From contig CAZWSX010000005.1 of NCBI GenBank assembly GCA_964636985.1, forward strand, positions 1 through 64,000: a stretch of DNA of 64,000 nt, in the 5' to 3' direction. The notes under the pieces are model-generated. The model did not search any database. It had not been told where the DNA came from and was given only the letters and a program-made list of their open reading frames with translations. How positions within the stretch are numbered: position 1 is the stretch's first letter; each line of letters begins with the position of its first letter. The stretch is from CAZWSX01 sp964636985 (GTDB lineage Bacteria; Planctomycetota; Planctomycetia; Pirellulales; Pirellulaceae). Shown one piece after another: positions 17,905-26,164 of this stretch. Both the position numbers and the translations under genes were made by a program.

Positions 17905-18609
17905 CTAAGAAACATCGCGGAAACGGACGGAGTGCTGGATCGCAAGACCGTAAGCAAGCCAAACGGCACAGTAGATCGAGATTCCTGCCAGAAGCAGCAG
18001 GACAGGACCAAACTCGCCCCAATCTGCCATGGCCCCCACTACGCTGAAAACGCTGACCGCGACCCCAAGACCACCCAACACGATCATCGTCCGCCACCAC
18101 CAATGCGACTCGACGCGGACGGTCGCCAGGAAGCAGGCCATGTACAAAATCACCAACGACATCTGAGCAAGAATCGCCCACCACCAGGCCCTTGACGCTT
18201 GCTGCGTAACGCCATCGAGCCACCTTTGCCATCCCCAAGTCACCAGTAGCCCGAGCAAAGCAACGGCCCCGTAGCGTGCCAGCCCGGTCGCGAGCTTCAC
18301 GCCCCAAAACGTCTGTCGCGTGACGGGCAACATCTGAAAGAAGATCGGCTCGCGGGTGATCGCATCCGACAAAAGCTCGCGGAGCCCAAATAGCAGCACC
18401 GTCCCAAGGCAAATGACCGAGGTGGCGAGTGGCGATGCCTCGGCCAGTTCCTTCCAGCCATCTGCTTCTCTCAATCGGCTATCGGAGGCATGAGCCAAGA
18501 CGTAACAACCGATCAACACCGGCCACGCCGCAAGGCAGGCAATCGTTTCGAGCCGGTTCATTCGCAGCTCTTTAAAAACCAGCGCCTTCACTGCGGACCA
18601 ATCGTTCAT
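17905..18609 (-). CDS. ABC transporter permease-like membrane protein
   Basis: 234 residues with about six hydrophobic segments (ETIACLAAWPVLIGCYVL, TSVICLGTVLLFGL, YGAVALLGLLVTWG, WAILAQMSLVILYMACFL, MIVLGGLGVAVSVFSVVGA, FGPVLLLLAGISIYCAVWLAYGLAI). The order of a basic N-terminus, TMs and a loop of the form ITREPIFFQMLPVTRQTFWGVKL is usual for ABC-2-type permeases. It overlaps the end of the ATPase gene by 38 bases. Substrate unknown; relatives in GntR-controlled operons are often tied to envelope stress. Confidence 0.85.
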   Translation of the reverse strand: MNDWSAVKALVFKELRMNRLETIACLAAWPVLIGCYVLAHASDSRLREADGWKELAEASPLATSVICLGTVLLFGLRELLSDAITREPIFFQMLPVTRQTFWGVKLATGLARYGAVALLGLLVTWGWQRWLDGVTQQASRAWWWAILAQMSLVILYMACFLATVRVESHWWWRTMIVLGGLGVAVSVFSVVGAMADWGEFGPVLLLLAGISIYCAVWLAYGLAIQHSVRFRDVS

Positions 18610-19525
18610 CGGCCGGCTCCTTTACTTGTTCGCGAAATTGGCCGCCATTCCCACGCGCGTATTCGACAAAGGCATCTTCCATACTCAGGTCAAGGACCTC
18701 GATCGCTTGCGGATCGAGCGCCTCGACAATCCGCCGCTTGCGCTCGTCCCAATCGACAACGACCGCCATCAGCTTGTCGCGATCGCGCTGGACGTTGACC
18801 AGCCCTTCGAATACCGGCAAACGCGGCGGCCGACCTTCGAACGAGATCACCAGCCGCTTGACCGCCTCGCGGAACTGCGCGACCGGAGCGTCGACTCGCA
18901 GCACGCCGTCGACAAGGACGCCGATGCGGTCGGCAATCCGTTCGACATCGCTCATTTGATGCGTCGAGATAACGACGGTGCGGCCAGGGCGCTGAACAAA
19001 CCGGACGATCGCATCGAGCACATCACGCCGCACCACCGGATCGAGTCCCAATGTTGGGTCGTCAAGAATGAGAAGATCGGGATCGATCGCCAGGGCCAAA
19101 GTGAGCGACAACTGGGCCCGCTGGCCGTTGGAGAGAGACTTCACCTTCGATGCTCGCGGCAATCGAAAATGGGACAGCAACTGGTTGGCCGTTTCTTTCT
19201 GCCACCGTGTGTAGAATGACGACGTGAAGCGGATGAGTTCTTCCACACTCATCCATCGCGGCAGGGGGTGTCCTTCGGCAGTGAAGGCGATTCGTGCTTT
19301 TACTTTCGGATCGAGTTCCCAGGCATCGTGGCCGAGCACTTCGATCTCGCCACGGTCGGGCCGCACCAGCCCCATCGCCATTTTGAGGAGCGTCGACTTC
19401 CCTGCGGCATTGCGCCCCAACAAGCCGTAAACGATTCCTTCCGGCACCGAAAGACTAATCGAACGGCACACGCACTGGTTGCCGTAGAATCGCACGACGT
19501 CACGCGTTTGCAGCGCGGCACCCAT
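18572..19525 (-). CDS. ABC transporter ATP-binding protein (YtrB-like)
   Basis: 317 residues. Walker A is GRNAAGKST (about residues 37-45), the signature is LSNGQ, Walker B is LLILDDPTLGLDP and the H-loop STHQMS. The residue after the Walker B aspartate is Asp where most ABC ATPases have the catalytic Glu. A C-terminal domain (about 215-317) follows. The start is ATG 19525, overlapping the stop of the gntR gene (TAATG); the extra nine codons upstream are not used. With the permease it forms an exporter-type pair under the upstream GntR regulator. Confidence 0.94.
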   Translation of the reverse strand: MGAALQTRDVVRFYGNQCVCRSISLSVPEGIVYGLLGRNAAGKSTLLKMAMGLVRPDRGEIEVLGHDAWELDPKVKARIAFTAEGHPLPRWMSVEELIRFTSSFYTRWQKETANQLLSHFRLPRASKVKSLSNGQRAQLSLTLALAIDPDLLILDDPTLGLDPVVRRDVLDAIVRFVQRPGRTVVISTHQMSDVERIADRIGVLVDGVLRVDAPVAQFREAVKRLVISFEGRPPRLPVFEGLVNVQRDRDKLMAVVVDWDERKRRIVEALDPQAIEVLDLSMEDAFVEYARGNGGQFREQVKEPADERLVRSEGAGF

Positions 19526-19926
19526 TACGGAGCTCCTGTTGGCTGCGACCATTGAAAGCGGTCCGATCGTTCGGCGAAGAGCTCGTTCGCCTCATCGCGA
19601 GTAAACCCCAGATGGACGGCTTCGGTGAGGGTTTGATCGACCAGCCGGACCAGCCGCTCGCGGCGAACTTTTCGCGTCAGTTCGTTCTTTGTTTCGGCGA
19701 CAAAGACTCCCAATCCGGGACGCGTATTGAGTACGCCCTCCCGTTCGAGTTCCGTATAAACCCGGGCGACCGTGTTGGGATTGATGGTGAGCTGTTTCGA
19801 TAATTCGCGAACGCTGGGGAGCCTTTCGTCCTGAGCCAATTGCCCACGGGCGACAGCCTCCCGAATCTGATCGGCCAATTGCCGATAGATCGGAACGCGA
19901 CTGGAAGCATCAATTTGAAACTGCAT
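19525..19926 (-). CDS. GntR-family transcriptional regulator (YtrA type)
   Basis: 133 residues: an N-terminal winged helix (PIYRQLADQIREAVARGQLAQDERLPSVRELSKQLTINPNTVARVYTELEREGVLNTRPGLGVFVA) and a short C-terminal helical part of about 50 residues. This is the short YtrA layout that lacks a large ligand domain. It is the first gene of the GntR-ABC ATPase-permease-zinc ribbon operon. A consensus promoter and inverted repeat at 19941-19977 suggest autorepression. GAGG eleven bases before the ATG supports the start. Confidence 0.95.
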   Translation of the reverse strand: MQFQIDASSRVPIYRQLADQIREAVARGQLAQDERLPSVRELSKQLTINPNTVARVYTELEREGVLNTRPGLGVFVAETKNELTRKVRRERLVRLVDQTLTEAVHLGFTRDEANELFAERSDRFQWSQPTGAP

Positions 19927-19940
19927 GGCAGTGCCTCATA

Positions 19941-19977
19941 TGTACTAACAGTATCGGTACAGTGCGGTCGCTGTCAA
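19941..19977 (-). promoter_or_regulatory. Promoter and probable GntR operator
   Basis: On the - strand, TTGACA (19977-19972) is a perfect -35. A -10 (GATACT at 19955-19950, 16-base spacer, or TACTGT at 19953-19948, 18-base spacer) lies inside the inverted repeat TGTAC-N11-GTACA (19941-19961). An operator over the -10 of the regulator's own operon fits repression. The half-site GTAC resembles YtrA-type sites. Confidence 0.65.
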
Positions 19978-20034
19978 GAGTTGGTTTTTAGATTTCTTCA
20001 GAAGGCGGGCTACGGCTCCCAGAAGCTTGCTCAA

Positions 20035-20091
20035 CCGCGGCAGCGGTTTCATAGCGACCGCCCGGCTAAGGTTATGCAACCGCTGCCGTGG
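20035..20091 (-). terminator. Inverted repeat downstream of the thioredoxin-like gene
   Basis: Arms 20035-20048 and 20078-20091 are complementary over 14 bases with one mismatch, around a 29-base loop. It starts 15 bases after the stop codon of the - strand gene ending at 20106. There is no clear T-run. Confidence 0.35.
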
Positions 20092-20105
20092 TAGGCGAGC
20101 TAGAT

Positions 20106-20693
20106 TTAGTTTTTCTTGTAGCTAATGGCGCAGCCGAACGGGCGATTGGTGGTCACAGCGGGATCTTTGCCCGTCAGCAAGGCGTCGACGGCGTCGGTAA
20201 CAAAGTGCTTGGTCGGCTCTTCCATGTCGTCGTCGAACGAGCCGTCGTAGCGGACAGTTCGCTTTTGATCGAGCACGAAGAAGTGGGGCGTCACTTTGGC
20301 ACCAAAGCTTTTGCCCGAAGCCTGCGAGGCATCCTGCAGATAAGGGAAATTGAAGCCCTTCTCTTCGGCGTGCGCCTTCATCTCTTCAAGCGTTTCGGTT
20401 CCCTTGACATTGATGGCGACGATCTTGACGCCCTTATCCGCGTACTTTTTGGCGAACTCGATGCAGCGTTCCTGGTAGGCTCCCGCCACCGGGCAACTGT
20501 TGCAAGTAAACATGACGACCACGACCTTAGCGTCACTCAGATCGGAGAGCCCGACCTTTTTGCCGTCGACTCCGGGGATCGCCTTGAAGTCGGGCGCCTT
20601 GTCGCCGGGGGCGGTGTCTTTCGCGAAGACGCTCGTTACGAAAAGTCCCACCGTCAGGACGATGGCGGCCATCCATTGCAACTTGGTCTGCAT
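20106..20693 (-). CDS. Exported thioredoxin-fold (AhpC/TSA-like) protein
   Basis: 195 residues starting at ATG 20693 (MQTKLQWMAAIVLTVG); the first 22 or so residues form a signal peptide (cleavage likely after SVFA). The mature part has the peroxiredoxin/thioredoxin fold: PGDKAPDFKAIPG, then VVVVMFTCNSCPVAGAY with a CxxC redox pair, FVVLDQKRTVRY-like strand and a C-terminal CAI near the end. The family commonly works outside the cytoplasm in disulfide or peroxide chemistry. The frame upstream of 20693 overlaps the next gene and is not used. Confidence 0.9.
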   Translation of the reverse strand: MQTKLQWMAAIVLTVGLFVTSVFAKDTAPGDKAPDFKAIPGVDGKKVGLSDLSDAKVVVVMFTCNSCPVAGAYQERCIEFAKKYADKGVKIVAINVKGTETLEEMKAHAEEKGFNFPYLQDASQASGKSFGAKVTPHFFVLDQKRTVRYDGSFDDDMEEPTKHFVTDAVDALLTGKDPAVTTNRPFGCAISYKKN

Positions 20694-20743
20694 GACCTGT
20701 TTTTCCTTTATTCTGGCAACAACATACCCGCACACCTGCCCGA

Positions 20744-21022
20744 TCAGGTGACATGGCGTTGTTTTACCCTGATGACGCCGCCGTGGTTGAACAAAAGCCA
20801 GTGGCGTTCCAAGCGTCCGTTCTTGCGGCGAAATCTGCAATGTATCCACGGACCCCCATCTCTGACTTCGCAAACGCGAAGCGACTGCCTTCTATCGATT
20901 AGCCGCTCGTAGACCCGCTTGGTGTCGGGATGAAGGCTCCTACCTTTCTGTAGGAATTCGGGAGGCATCTCGATGAGACGAATTCTGTCTCCGACTTTCA
21001 ATTCTTGCCAAAGCTCGGTCAT
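20744..21022 (-). CDS. Small protein of unknown function
   Basis: 92 residues, basic, with no signal or membrane segment. GAGGG sits seven bases before the ATG. It starts MTELWQELKVGDRIRLIEMP, suggesting a small beta-barrel-like fold, and continues with RLIDRRQSLRVCEVRDGGPWIHCRF and HWLLFNHGGVIRV. I recognise no family. It lies 50 bases upstream of the thioredoxin-like gene on the same strand. The composition and ribosome site support it as real. Confidence 0.65.
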   Translation of the reverse strand: MTELWQELKVGDRIRLIEMPPEFLQKGRSLHPDTKRVYERLIDRRQSLRVCEVRDGGPWIHCRFRRKNGRLERHWLLFNHGGVIRVKQRHVT

Positions 21023-21078
21023 TGCATCCCTCGGTCGGGCAAGTGCTTCAAGTATATCGCTACCTCGATCTTTGCTAC

Positions 21079-21098
21079 GACGGACAGGATTGTCCGTC
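21079..21098 (-). terminator. Hairpin downstream of the PmoA-like gene
   Basis: A perfect 8-bp stem (GACGGACA / TGTCCGTC) with a 4-base loop lies 9-28 bases after the stop codon of the - strand gene. Read in the direction of transcription it contains GACAATCCTGTC, the same core and orientation as the hairpin after the sigma gene at 5018-5039. Confidence 0.5.
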
Positions 21099-21106
21099 CT
21101 ACGGGT

Positions 21107-22444
21107 TTACTTTGCCGTCGCTGGGACTTCGCGAGCGTAGCCTGCTGCGGCGGCTTCCACTGCGGGGATGCCTTCTTCTCGCGGCGAGATGACTACGCGA
21201 TGCTGCAAGTAAAGCGGCTTGTTAGCATCAACCGTCGCTTCGAAGTAGGCGCCGAAGCGGCCGTAGTTGCGTTCGCTGTGCCGAGTTCCTTTCGGATTGC
21301 TAGGTGACTCCAAGCGCATCACCGTGTAGGGTGCGGCCGAATCGGCATTGTCCGGCGTGGTCGGCACGAAGATCACCATCGCATGCCAAGGCAAATTAAG
21401 GTGTTCTTTGTCCTCGGGCCAGTTGCGGAATTTGCCCGGCGCGGCGACTCCGTCGGGACGAATGTAGTAGGTCTTGTCCTGAGTCAAATCGGGAACTTGT
21501 TGCGTGGCACGGAACTGGTAACCCGCGTGCTGCGGATCGCCATCGAGCTTTACTTCGCCGACGAGGCTCGAGAGCTTCGAGGCAAAATCGACGATGGTCC
21601 GATCGCCATCGCGGATGACCGTCATTTCGCGAAGTTCCTCCGCGAACGGCTTGCCGTCTTTTCCATTCCAGAGAATCTTGACCACATGCCGCGCTAAGAC
21701 TGGCCCCACTTCTTCCGAAACGAACTCTGCGTGCTGTTGTGACTCGCCGTTGTTGTTATGCCAAGTGTCGGCGGTTGCCTTGCCGCCGTTGTACGAAATC
21801 TTGTTGAATCCGTAGTAGAGGCCCTTGTGATGGGGAAACAGCCCCCCTGCACCCTTGGTCAGCAGCAAGTTTCTCGCGGGATCGAAAACGTGATGGTAAA
21901 CCTTCATCGTCGCGTTCTGCGACTTGTCGGTCGATTTATCGAGTGGCGAGTGGATGTAGCGCAGGACCGGCTTATCGCCCAAACGTGCTTCGCGACCTAG
22001 TTCGCGCCAGGTTTGTTCGCCCGATGGCTCGATCACGACATCGTGCCACGAAAACTTGGGCGCGTCGCTGGTCTTAGACGTCGTTGCCGACCAAGTGATG
22101 GTCTCGTTCGCTTTGAGCGCGGGGATCACGAAGCAGAGCCGCTTTGCCGAATTGTGCTCGACGTCGCGTTCGGTCAGCGAGGCCGACACGATTTGCCCAG
22201 GAACATTTTTTTCGCCCATGCGAACTTCGATCTGCGCGTTCGCGGGCGGAAGTTTATCGTCGGCGAGCGGAACTGAAGCGAGAATCTCGCTCGCCTCGTG
22301 AGGTGCCGGGCCAATCGTGCCGGAGAGCTTCCAGGGCTCGTCCGCCGCGGCGCTCCAGCCCGCGAGAGTCGAAAAAGATGCGGCGACCATCAAAGAAAGG
22401 ACGAAGCGAAACGGTGCGATGTAGCGTCGAACCATGGTTCCCAT
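21107..22444 (-). CDS. Exported PmoA / DUF6807-type protein
   Basis: 445 residues from ATG 22444, beginning with a signal peptide (VRRYIAPFRFVLSLMVAASFSTL then AAADEP). The body matches the DUF6807/PmoA-like family common in planctomycetes: RYIHSPLD, FDPARNLLLTKGAGGLFPHHKGLYYGFNKI, HNNNGESQQHAEF, and a C-terminal HAMVIFVPTTPDN...RNYGRFGAYF. The His-rich HHKGLYYG stretch could bind metal or sugar. Its role is not established; relatives are found with secreted carbohydrate-active proteins. It is divergent from the pyrophosphatase gene with 209 bases between starts. Confidence 0.88.
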   Translation of the reverse strand: MGTMVRRYIAPFRFVLSLMVAASFSTLAGWSAAADEPWKLSGTIGPAPHEASEILASVPLADDKLPPANAQIEVRMGEKNVPGQIVSASLTERDVEHNSAKRLCFVIPALKANETITWSATTSKTSDAPKFSWHDVVIEPSGEQTWRELGREARLGDKPVLRYIHSPLDKSTDKSQNATMKVYHHVFDPARNLLLTKGAGGLFPHHKGLYYGFNKISYNGGKATADTWHNNNGESQQHAEFVSEEVGPVLARHVVKILWNGKDGKPFAEELREMTVIRDGDRTIVDFASKLSSLVGEVKLDGDPQHAGYQFRATQQVPDLTQDKTYYIRPDGVAAPGKFRNWPEDKEHLNLPWHAMVIFVPTTPDNADSAAPYTVMRLESPSNPKGTRHSERNYGRFGAYFEATVDANKPLYLQHRVVISPREEGIPAVEAAAAGYAREVPATAK

Positions 22445-22653
22445 TCCGGAAGGATCTTGCACTTGAGACGGGCCTACCATCATGGATGGAAATCGAGTTC
22501 CGTGAAAGTCTCCACGGCAATCCGGGAGCGATCGAGACACAATCAGCGGAGCAAGATTGATCGCTAAACGGCAGCGACGGGCACTTTCCATTCCTTAACA
22601 AACTGGTTAGATTCTGTGCTTTCAACCACCGCGCAAAAGGGAGTTTCAGACGC

Positions 22654-25191
22654 ATGCCTCGCCTGCCCAAGCTGTCCTACCCAAGGCTTTGTTTGTTGTT
22701 TCTCACGGCACTTTTCTTAGTGACTACATCAGGGAGTTACCTGTTCGCAAGCGAAGCGGACCTCGCGATCCCTGACCTTCACAAGGGGACCTTTAAAAAC
22801 ATCGGTGGCATTGATGGCTGGAACCTGCTGGCCGGCGGGGCCATGGTGATTTGGGGCACGCTCGGGATCAGTTTGTACCTGTTTTATCGGGTTGCTCGCC
22901 TTCCCGCCCACAAATCGATGTTGGCGATTGCCGACATCATTTACTCGACATGCAAAACGTACCTGCTTCAGCAGGGAAAATTCCTCTTGATGCTGTTCGT
23001 GTTGATTGCAGCAGCACTCGCTTACTACTACCTCGGCATCGAACACAAACACGATGGTGTCGCGATCCCCTTTGACAAAAAGGTCGTGACGCTCATCTAT
23101 GTGCTGTTATTCTCTGTGGTGGGGATGGCCGGTTCGTACGCAGTCGCCTGGTATGGCATTCGCATCAACACGTACGCAAACGCGCGAACGGCCTTCGCCT
23201 CGCTCCGCGGCGAACCGTGGGACGTGGTGAACATTCCACTGCAAGCAGGGATGTCGATCGGCTTGTTCTTGATCTCGCTCGAACTGGTGTTGATGGTCAT
23301 CATCCTGCTGTTTGTCGACCGCGACATCGTCGGGCTGTGCTTCCTCGGTTTTGCGATTGGCGAGTCGCTGGGCGCTTCGGCGCTGCGGATCGCTGGCGGG
23401 ATTTTCACCAAAATCGCGGACATCGGCTCCGACTTGATGAAGATCGTTTTCAACGTGAAAGAAGACGATCCTCGCAACCCTGGCGTGATCGCCGACTGCA
23501 CCGGCGACAACGCTGGCGACTCGGTTGGCCCGACGGCGGACGGCTTCGAAACGTACGGCGTGACCGGGGTTGCCCTGATCTCGTTCATCACGCTGGCCGT
23601 GAAGGACGTCGACCTGCAAGCCAAGTTGATCGTGTGGATTTTCGCCATGCGGTTCTTGATGGACTTCATGTCGGGCGTCTCGTACTTCATCAACCAAGGG
23701 ATTTCGGAATCGAAGTACAAGGGCCTCAAGGAATTCGACTTTGAAGAGCCATTGACGCGATTGATTTGGATCGCCTCGATTCTTTGCATCCTCACTTCGT
23801 ACGGCATGAGTTGGTTGCTGATTGGCGATATCACCGTTTCGGGAGTCGACCCAGCGATAACCGGCGCCCTGTGGTGGCAACTCGCCACGATCATTAGCTG
23901 TGGCACGCTCGCGGCTGTTTTGATTCCCGAGTTCACCAAAGTCTTTACCAGCAGCCACTCCAAGCACGTGCACGAAATCGTGACGGCATCGCGCGAGGGG
24001 GGCGCTTCGCTCACCATTTTGTCCGGCCTGGTCGCGGGCAACTTTAGTGCGTTCTGGAAGGGCCTACTCATCGCTGGCTTGATGGCTGGCGCCTACTTTG
24101 TGAGCCTTCAAGGGCTCGACTCCGTGATGCAAGTGAACCTCGACCCGGTCGACCCAACCAAGTTGGTTGGCGTCGGCTCGATCTTCGCCTTCGGTCTGGT
24201 GGCGTTCGGCTTCCTATGCATGGGCCCCGTGAACATCGCCGTGGATAGCTATGGGCCAGTGACCGACAACGCTCAATCGGTGTTCGAACTCGCTCAAACC
24301 GAGAGCATCCCTGGCATCGAAGCCGAAATCGAACGTGACTTCGGATTCAAGCCTGACTTTCATCAAGGCAAGCATTACCTCGAAGCCAACGACTCGGCCG
24401 GCAACACGTTCAAAGCCACGGCCAAACCAGTGTTGATTGGTACGGCAGTGGTCGGTGCCACGACGATGATCTTCTCGATCATCCTGCTATTGGCAGGCGA
24501 CAAACTGCTACACGTCCAATTGACCGACGCCCCCGTGCTGCTCGGCCTGATTTGCGGCGGTGCCGTGATCTATTGGTTCTCGGGTGCATCGATGCAAGCG
24601 GTGACCACCGGTGCCTACCGCGCCGTCGAGTACATCAAGCAGAACATGGACCTCACTAAGAAAGAAGCCGACATCGAAGACTCGAAGACAGTCGTTCGCA
24701 TTTGCACCGAGTACGCCCAAGCGGGGATGTGGAACATCTTCATCGCGCTGATGGCGATGACGCTGGCATTTGCCTTCTTCGACCCGAACTTCTTTGTCGC
24801 CTACTTGGTATCGATCGCCATCTTCGGTTTGTACCAGGCGATTTTCATGGCCAACGCTGGCGGCTCTTGGGACAACGCCAAGAAGCTGGTGGAAGTCGAC
24901 TTCAAGGAAAAAGGAACGCCAGTTCACGCAGCGACCGTCGTGGGCGACACGGTTGGCGACCCCTTCAAGGACACGACTTCGGTCGCGCTCAACCCGATCA
25001 TCAAGTTCAGCACGCTCTTCGGGTTGCTGGCGGTTGAGATCGCCGTCGGGATGCGGCTAGCAGCTCGAGAAGCCAAGACAACCGACTACGGGCCTTACAT
25101 CGGCGTCGTAATGTTGCTGATTGGTCTCGTCTTTGTCTGGCGATCGTTCTACGCCATGCGAATTCCAGAAAAGAAGGCCGCCAGCCACTAA
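22654..25191 (+). CDS. hppA: Membrane-bound ion-pumping pyrophosphatase
   Basis: 845 residues with many membrane helices. It couples hydrolysis of PPi to H+ and/or Na+ transport across the membrane. It starts with a hydrophobic signal-like segment and GGGAG lies upstream of the ATG. The substrate region around residues 255-290 reads DIGSDLMK, then EDDPRNPGVIADCTGDNAGDSVGP, where common H+-PPases have DVGADLVGK and DNVGDNVGD; this is a divergent branch. The second acidic cluster (ANAGGSWDNAKKLVE and GDTVGDPFKDTTSVALNPIIK) is intact. Length is above the usual 660-770. The ion transported cannot be decided by eye. A terminator follows at 25221. Confidence 0.95.
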   Translation: MPRLPKLSYPRLCLLFLTALFLVTTSGSYLFASEADLAIPDLHKGTFKNIGGIDGWNLLAGGAMVIWGTLGISLYLFYRVARLPAHKSMLAIADIIYSTCKTYLLQQGKFLLMLFVLIAAALAYYYLGIEHKHDGVAIPFDKKVVTLIYVLLFSVVGMAGSYAVAWYGIRINTYANARTAFASLRGEPWDVVNIPLQAGMSIGLFLISLELVLMVIILLFVDRDIVGLCFLGFAIGESLGASALRIAGGIFTKIADIGSDLMKIVFNVKEDDPRNPGVIADCTGDNAGDSVGPTADGFETYGVTGVALISFITLAVKDVDLQAKLIVWIFAMRFLMDFMSGVSYFINQGISESKYKGLKEFDFEEPLTRLIWIASILCILTSYGMSWLLIGDITVSGVDPAITGALWWQLATIISCGTLAAVLIPEFTKVFTSSHSKHVHEIVTASREGGASLTILSGLVAGNFSAFWKGLLIAGLMAGAYFVSLQGLDSVMQVNLDPVDPTKLVGVGSIFAFGLVAFGFLCMGPVNIAVDSYGPVTDNAQSVFELAQTESIPGIEAEIERDFGFKPDFHQGKHYLEANDSAGNTFKATAKPVLIGTAVVGATTMIFSIILLLAGDKLLHVQLTDAPVLLGLICGGAVIYWFSGASMQAVTTGAYRAVEYIKQNMDLTKKEADIEDSKTVVRICTEYAQAGMWNIFIALMAMTLAFAFFDPNFFVAYLVSIAIFGLYQAIFMANAGGSWDNAKKLVEVDFKEKGTPVHAATVVGDTVGDPFKDTTSVALNPIIKFSTLFGLLAVEIAVGMRLAAREAKTTDYGPYIGVVMLLIGLVFVWRSFYAMRIPEKKAASH

Positions 25192-25220
25192 ACGGGCTGA
25201 AAGCAGGCGTTTCACTACCC

Positions 25221-25244
25221 GGAGAGGGGGCAAGCCCTCTCCGA
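25221..25244 (+). terminator. Hairpin downstream of the pyrophosphatase gene
   Basis: A perfect 9-bp stem (CGGAGAGGG / CCCTCTCCG) with a 6-base loop begins 30 bases after the stop codon and is followed by ATTCTT. It is strong in stem but poor in T-run. Confidence 0.55.
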
Positions 25245-25384
25245 TTCTTAACGTGATTTTTCCGCAATAGCCGCCGTGCTGCGCGGGAATTGTCAACCTT
25301 CGTCTTGAGGAACTGCCTGTCATTCGCTTAGCTAAGGGGGACCTCGCTTATCACCCTGAGCTCCATCTGGTTGGTTTTTGACGA

Positions 25385-26137
25385 ATGGCAGAGTTTCCGC
25401 AGCAGGGACGTCTCGATCTTCATTGCCACATTTTGCCCGGCATCGATGACGGATGCCGTACGCTCGATCAATCGCTGGAATGCGTTCGCGCCTGGCAACA
25501 GGCCGGGTTTGTGGGGTCGGTTTGCACGCCGCACGTCGGCACGACCTGGTACCCCGATAACACGCCCGACGTGATCTTCGGCTGGGTGGTCGACCTGCGA
25601 CGCGAACTTCGCCGGGCGGGAATCGACTACGCCTTGTGGGCCGGCGCCGAGCTGCGTCTTTCCGAGCGCGTGATGGCGTGGATGCAACGCTGGGGCGTTC
25701 CGACCTTGGCCAATGGGCGATCGGTCCTGATCGACTGGTGGGGCAACGACTGGCCCAACTTCTGCGACGACGCAATCGATTACTTGCTCGAGCAGGGTTA
25801 CCAACCGATTCTGGCGCACCCGGAGCGGATGGGACTCTCGGGCGAGGAGCTCAAGGCCCTCTCTGAGCGGCTGGTGGCCAAAGGAGTGCTGCTGCAAGGA
25901 AACTTCAACAGTCTTTCAGGCGGCGAAGGTGAAAACGCTTTGCGGCTGTCGCAGGATTGGCTGAGCCAATCGTCCTACTACCTGCTCGCCAGCGATACGC
26001 ACGAGCCGGATTCGGTTCCCGGACGCCTCGCGGGGTTGACCAGTGCGCTAGAATCGATTGGTGCGGAAGCTGTTGCCGAACTCACCGAAACGAGAACGCG
26101 AGCCATTCTGAGCGGCACAGCCACCAGCGTTCCTTAG
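25385..26137 (+). CDS. PHP-domain phosphatase, CpsB/YwqE type
   Basis: 250 residues of the PHP family, related to manganese-dependent tyrosine phosphatases that control polysaccharide-synthesis kinases. Metal-binding motifs are clear: DLHCHILPGIDDG (Asp11, His13, His15), CTPHVGTTWY, LAHPERMG and LASDTHEPD. No membrane segment is seen. It is 28 bases from the downstream glycosylase gene on the same strand. No capsule-synthesis genes are adjacent, so the substrate is open. Confidence 0.88.
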   Translation: MAEFPQQGRLDLHCHILPGIDDGCRTLDQSLECVRAWQQAGFVGSVCTPHVGTTWYPDNTPDVIFGWVVDLRRELRRAGIDYALWAGAELRLSERVMAWMQRWGVPTLANGRSVLIDWWGNDWPNFCDDAIDYLLEQGYQPILAHPERMGLSGEELKALSERLVAKGVLLQGNFNSLSGGEGENALRLSQDWLSQSSYYLLASDTHEPDSVPGRLAGLTSALESIGAEAVAELTETRTRAILSGTATSVP

Positions 26138-26164
26138 TGAATTCGCTCGCGCGGTGTCAAGCGG

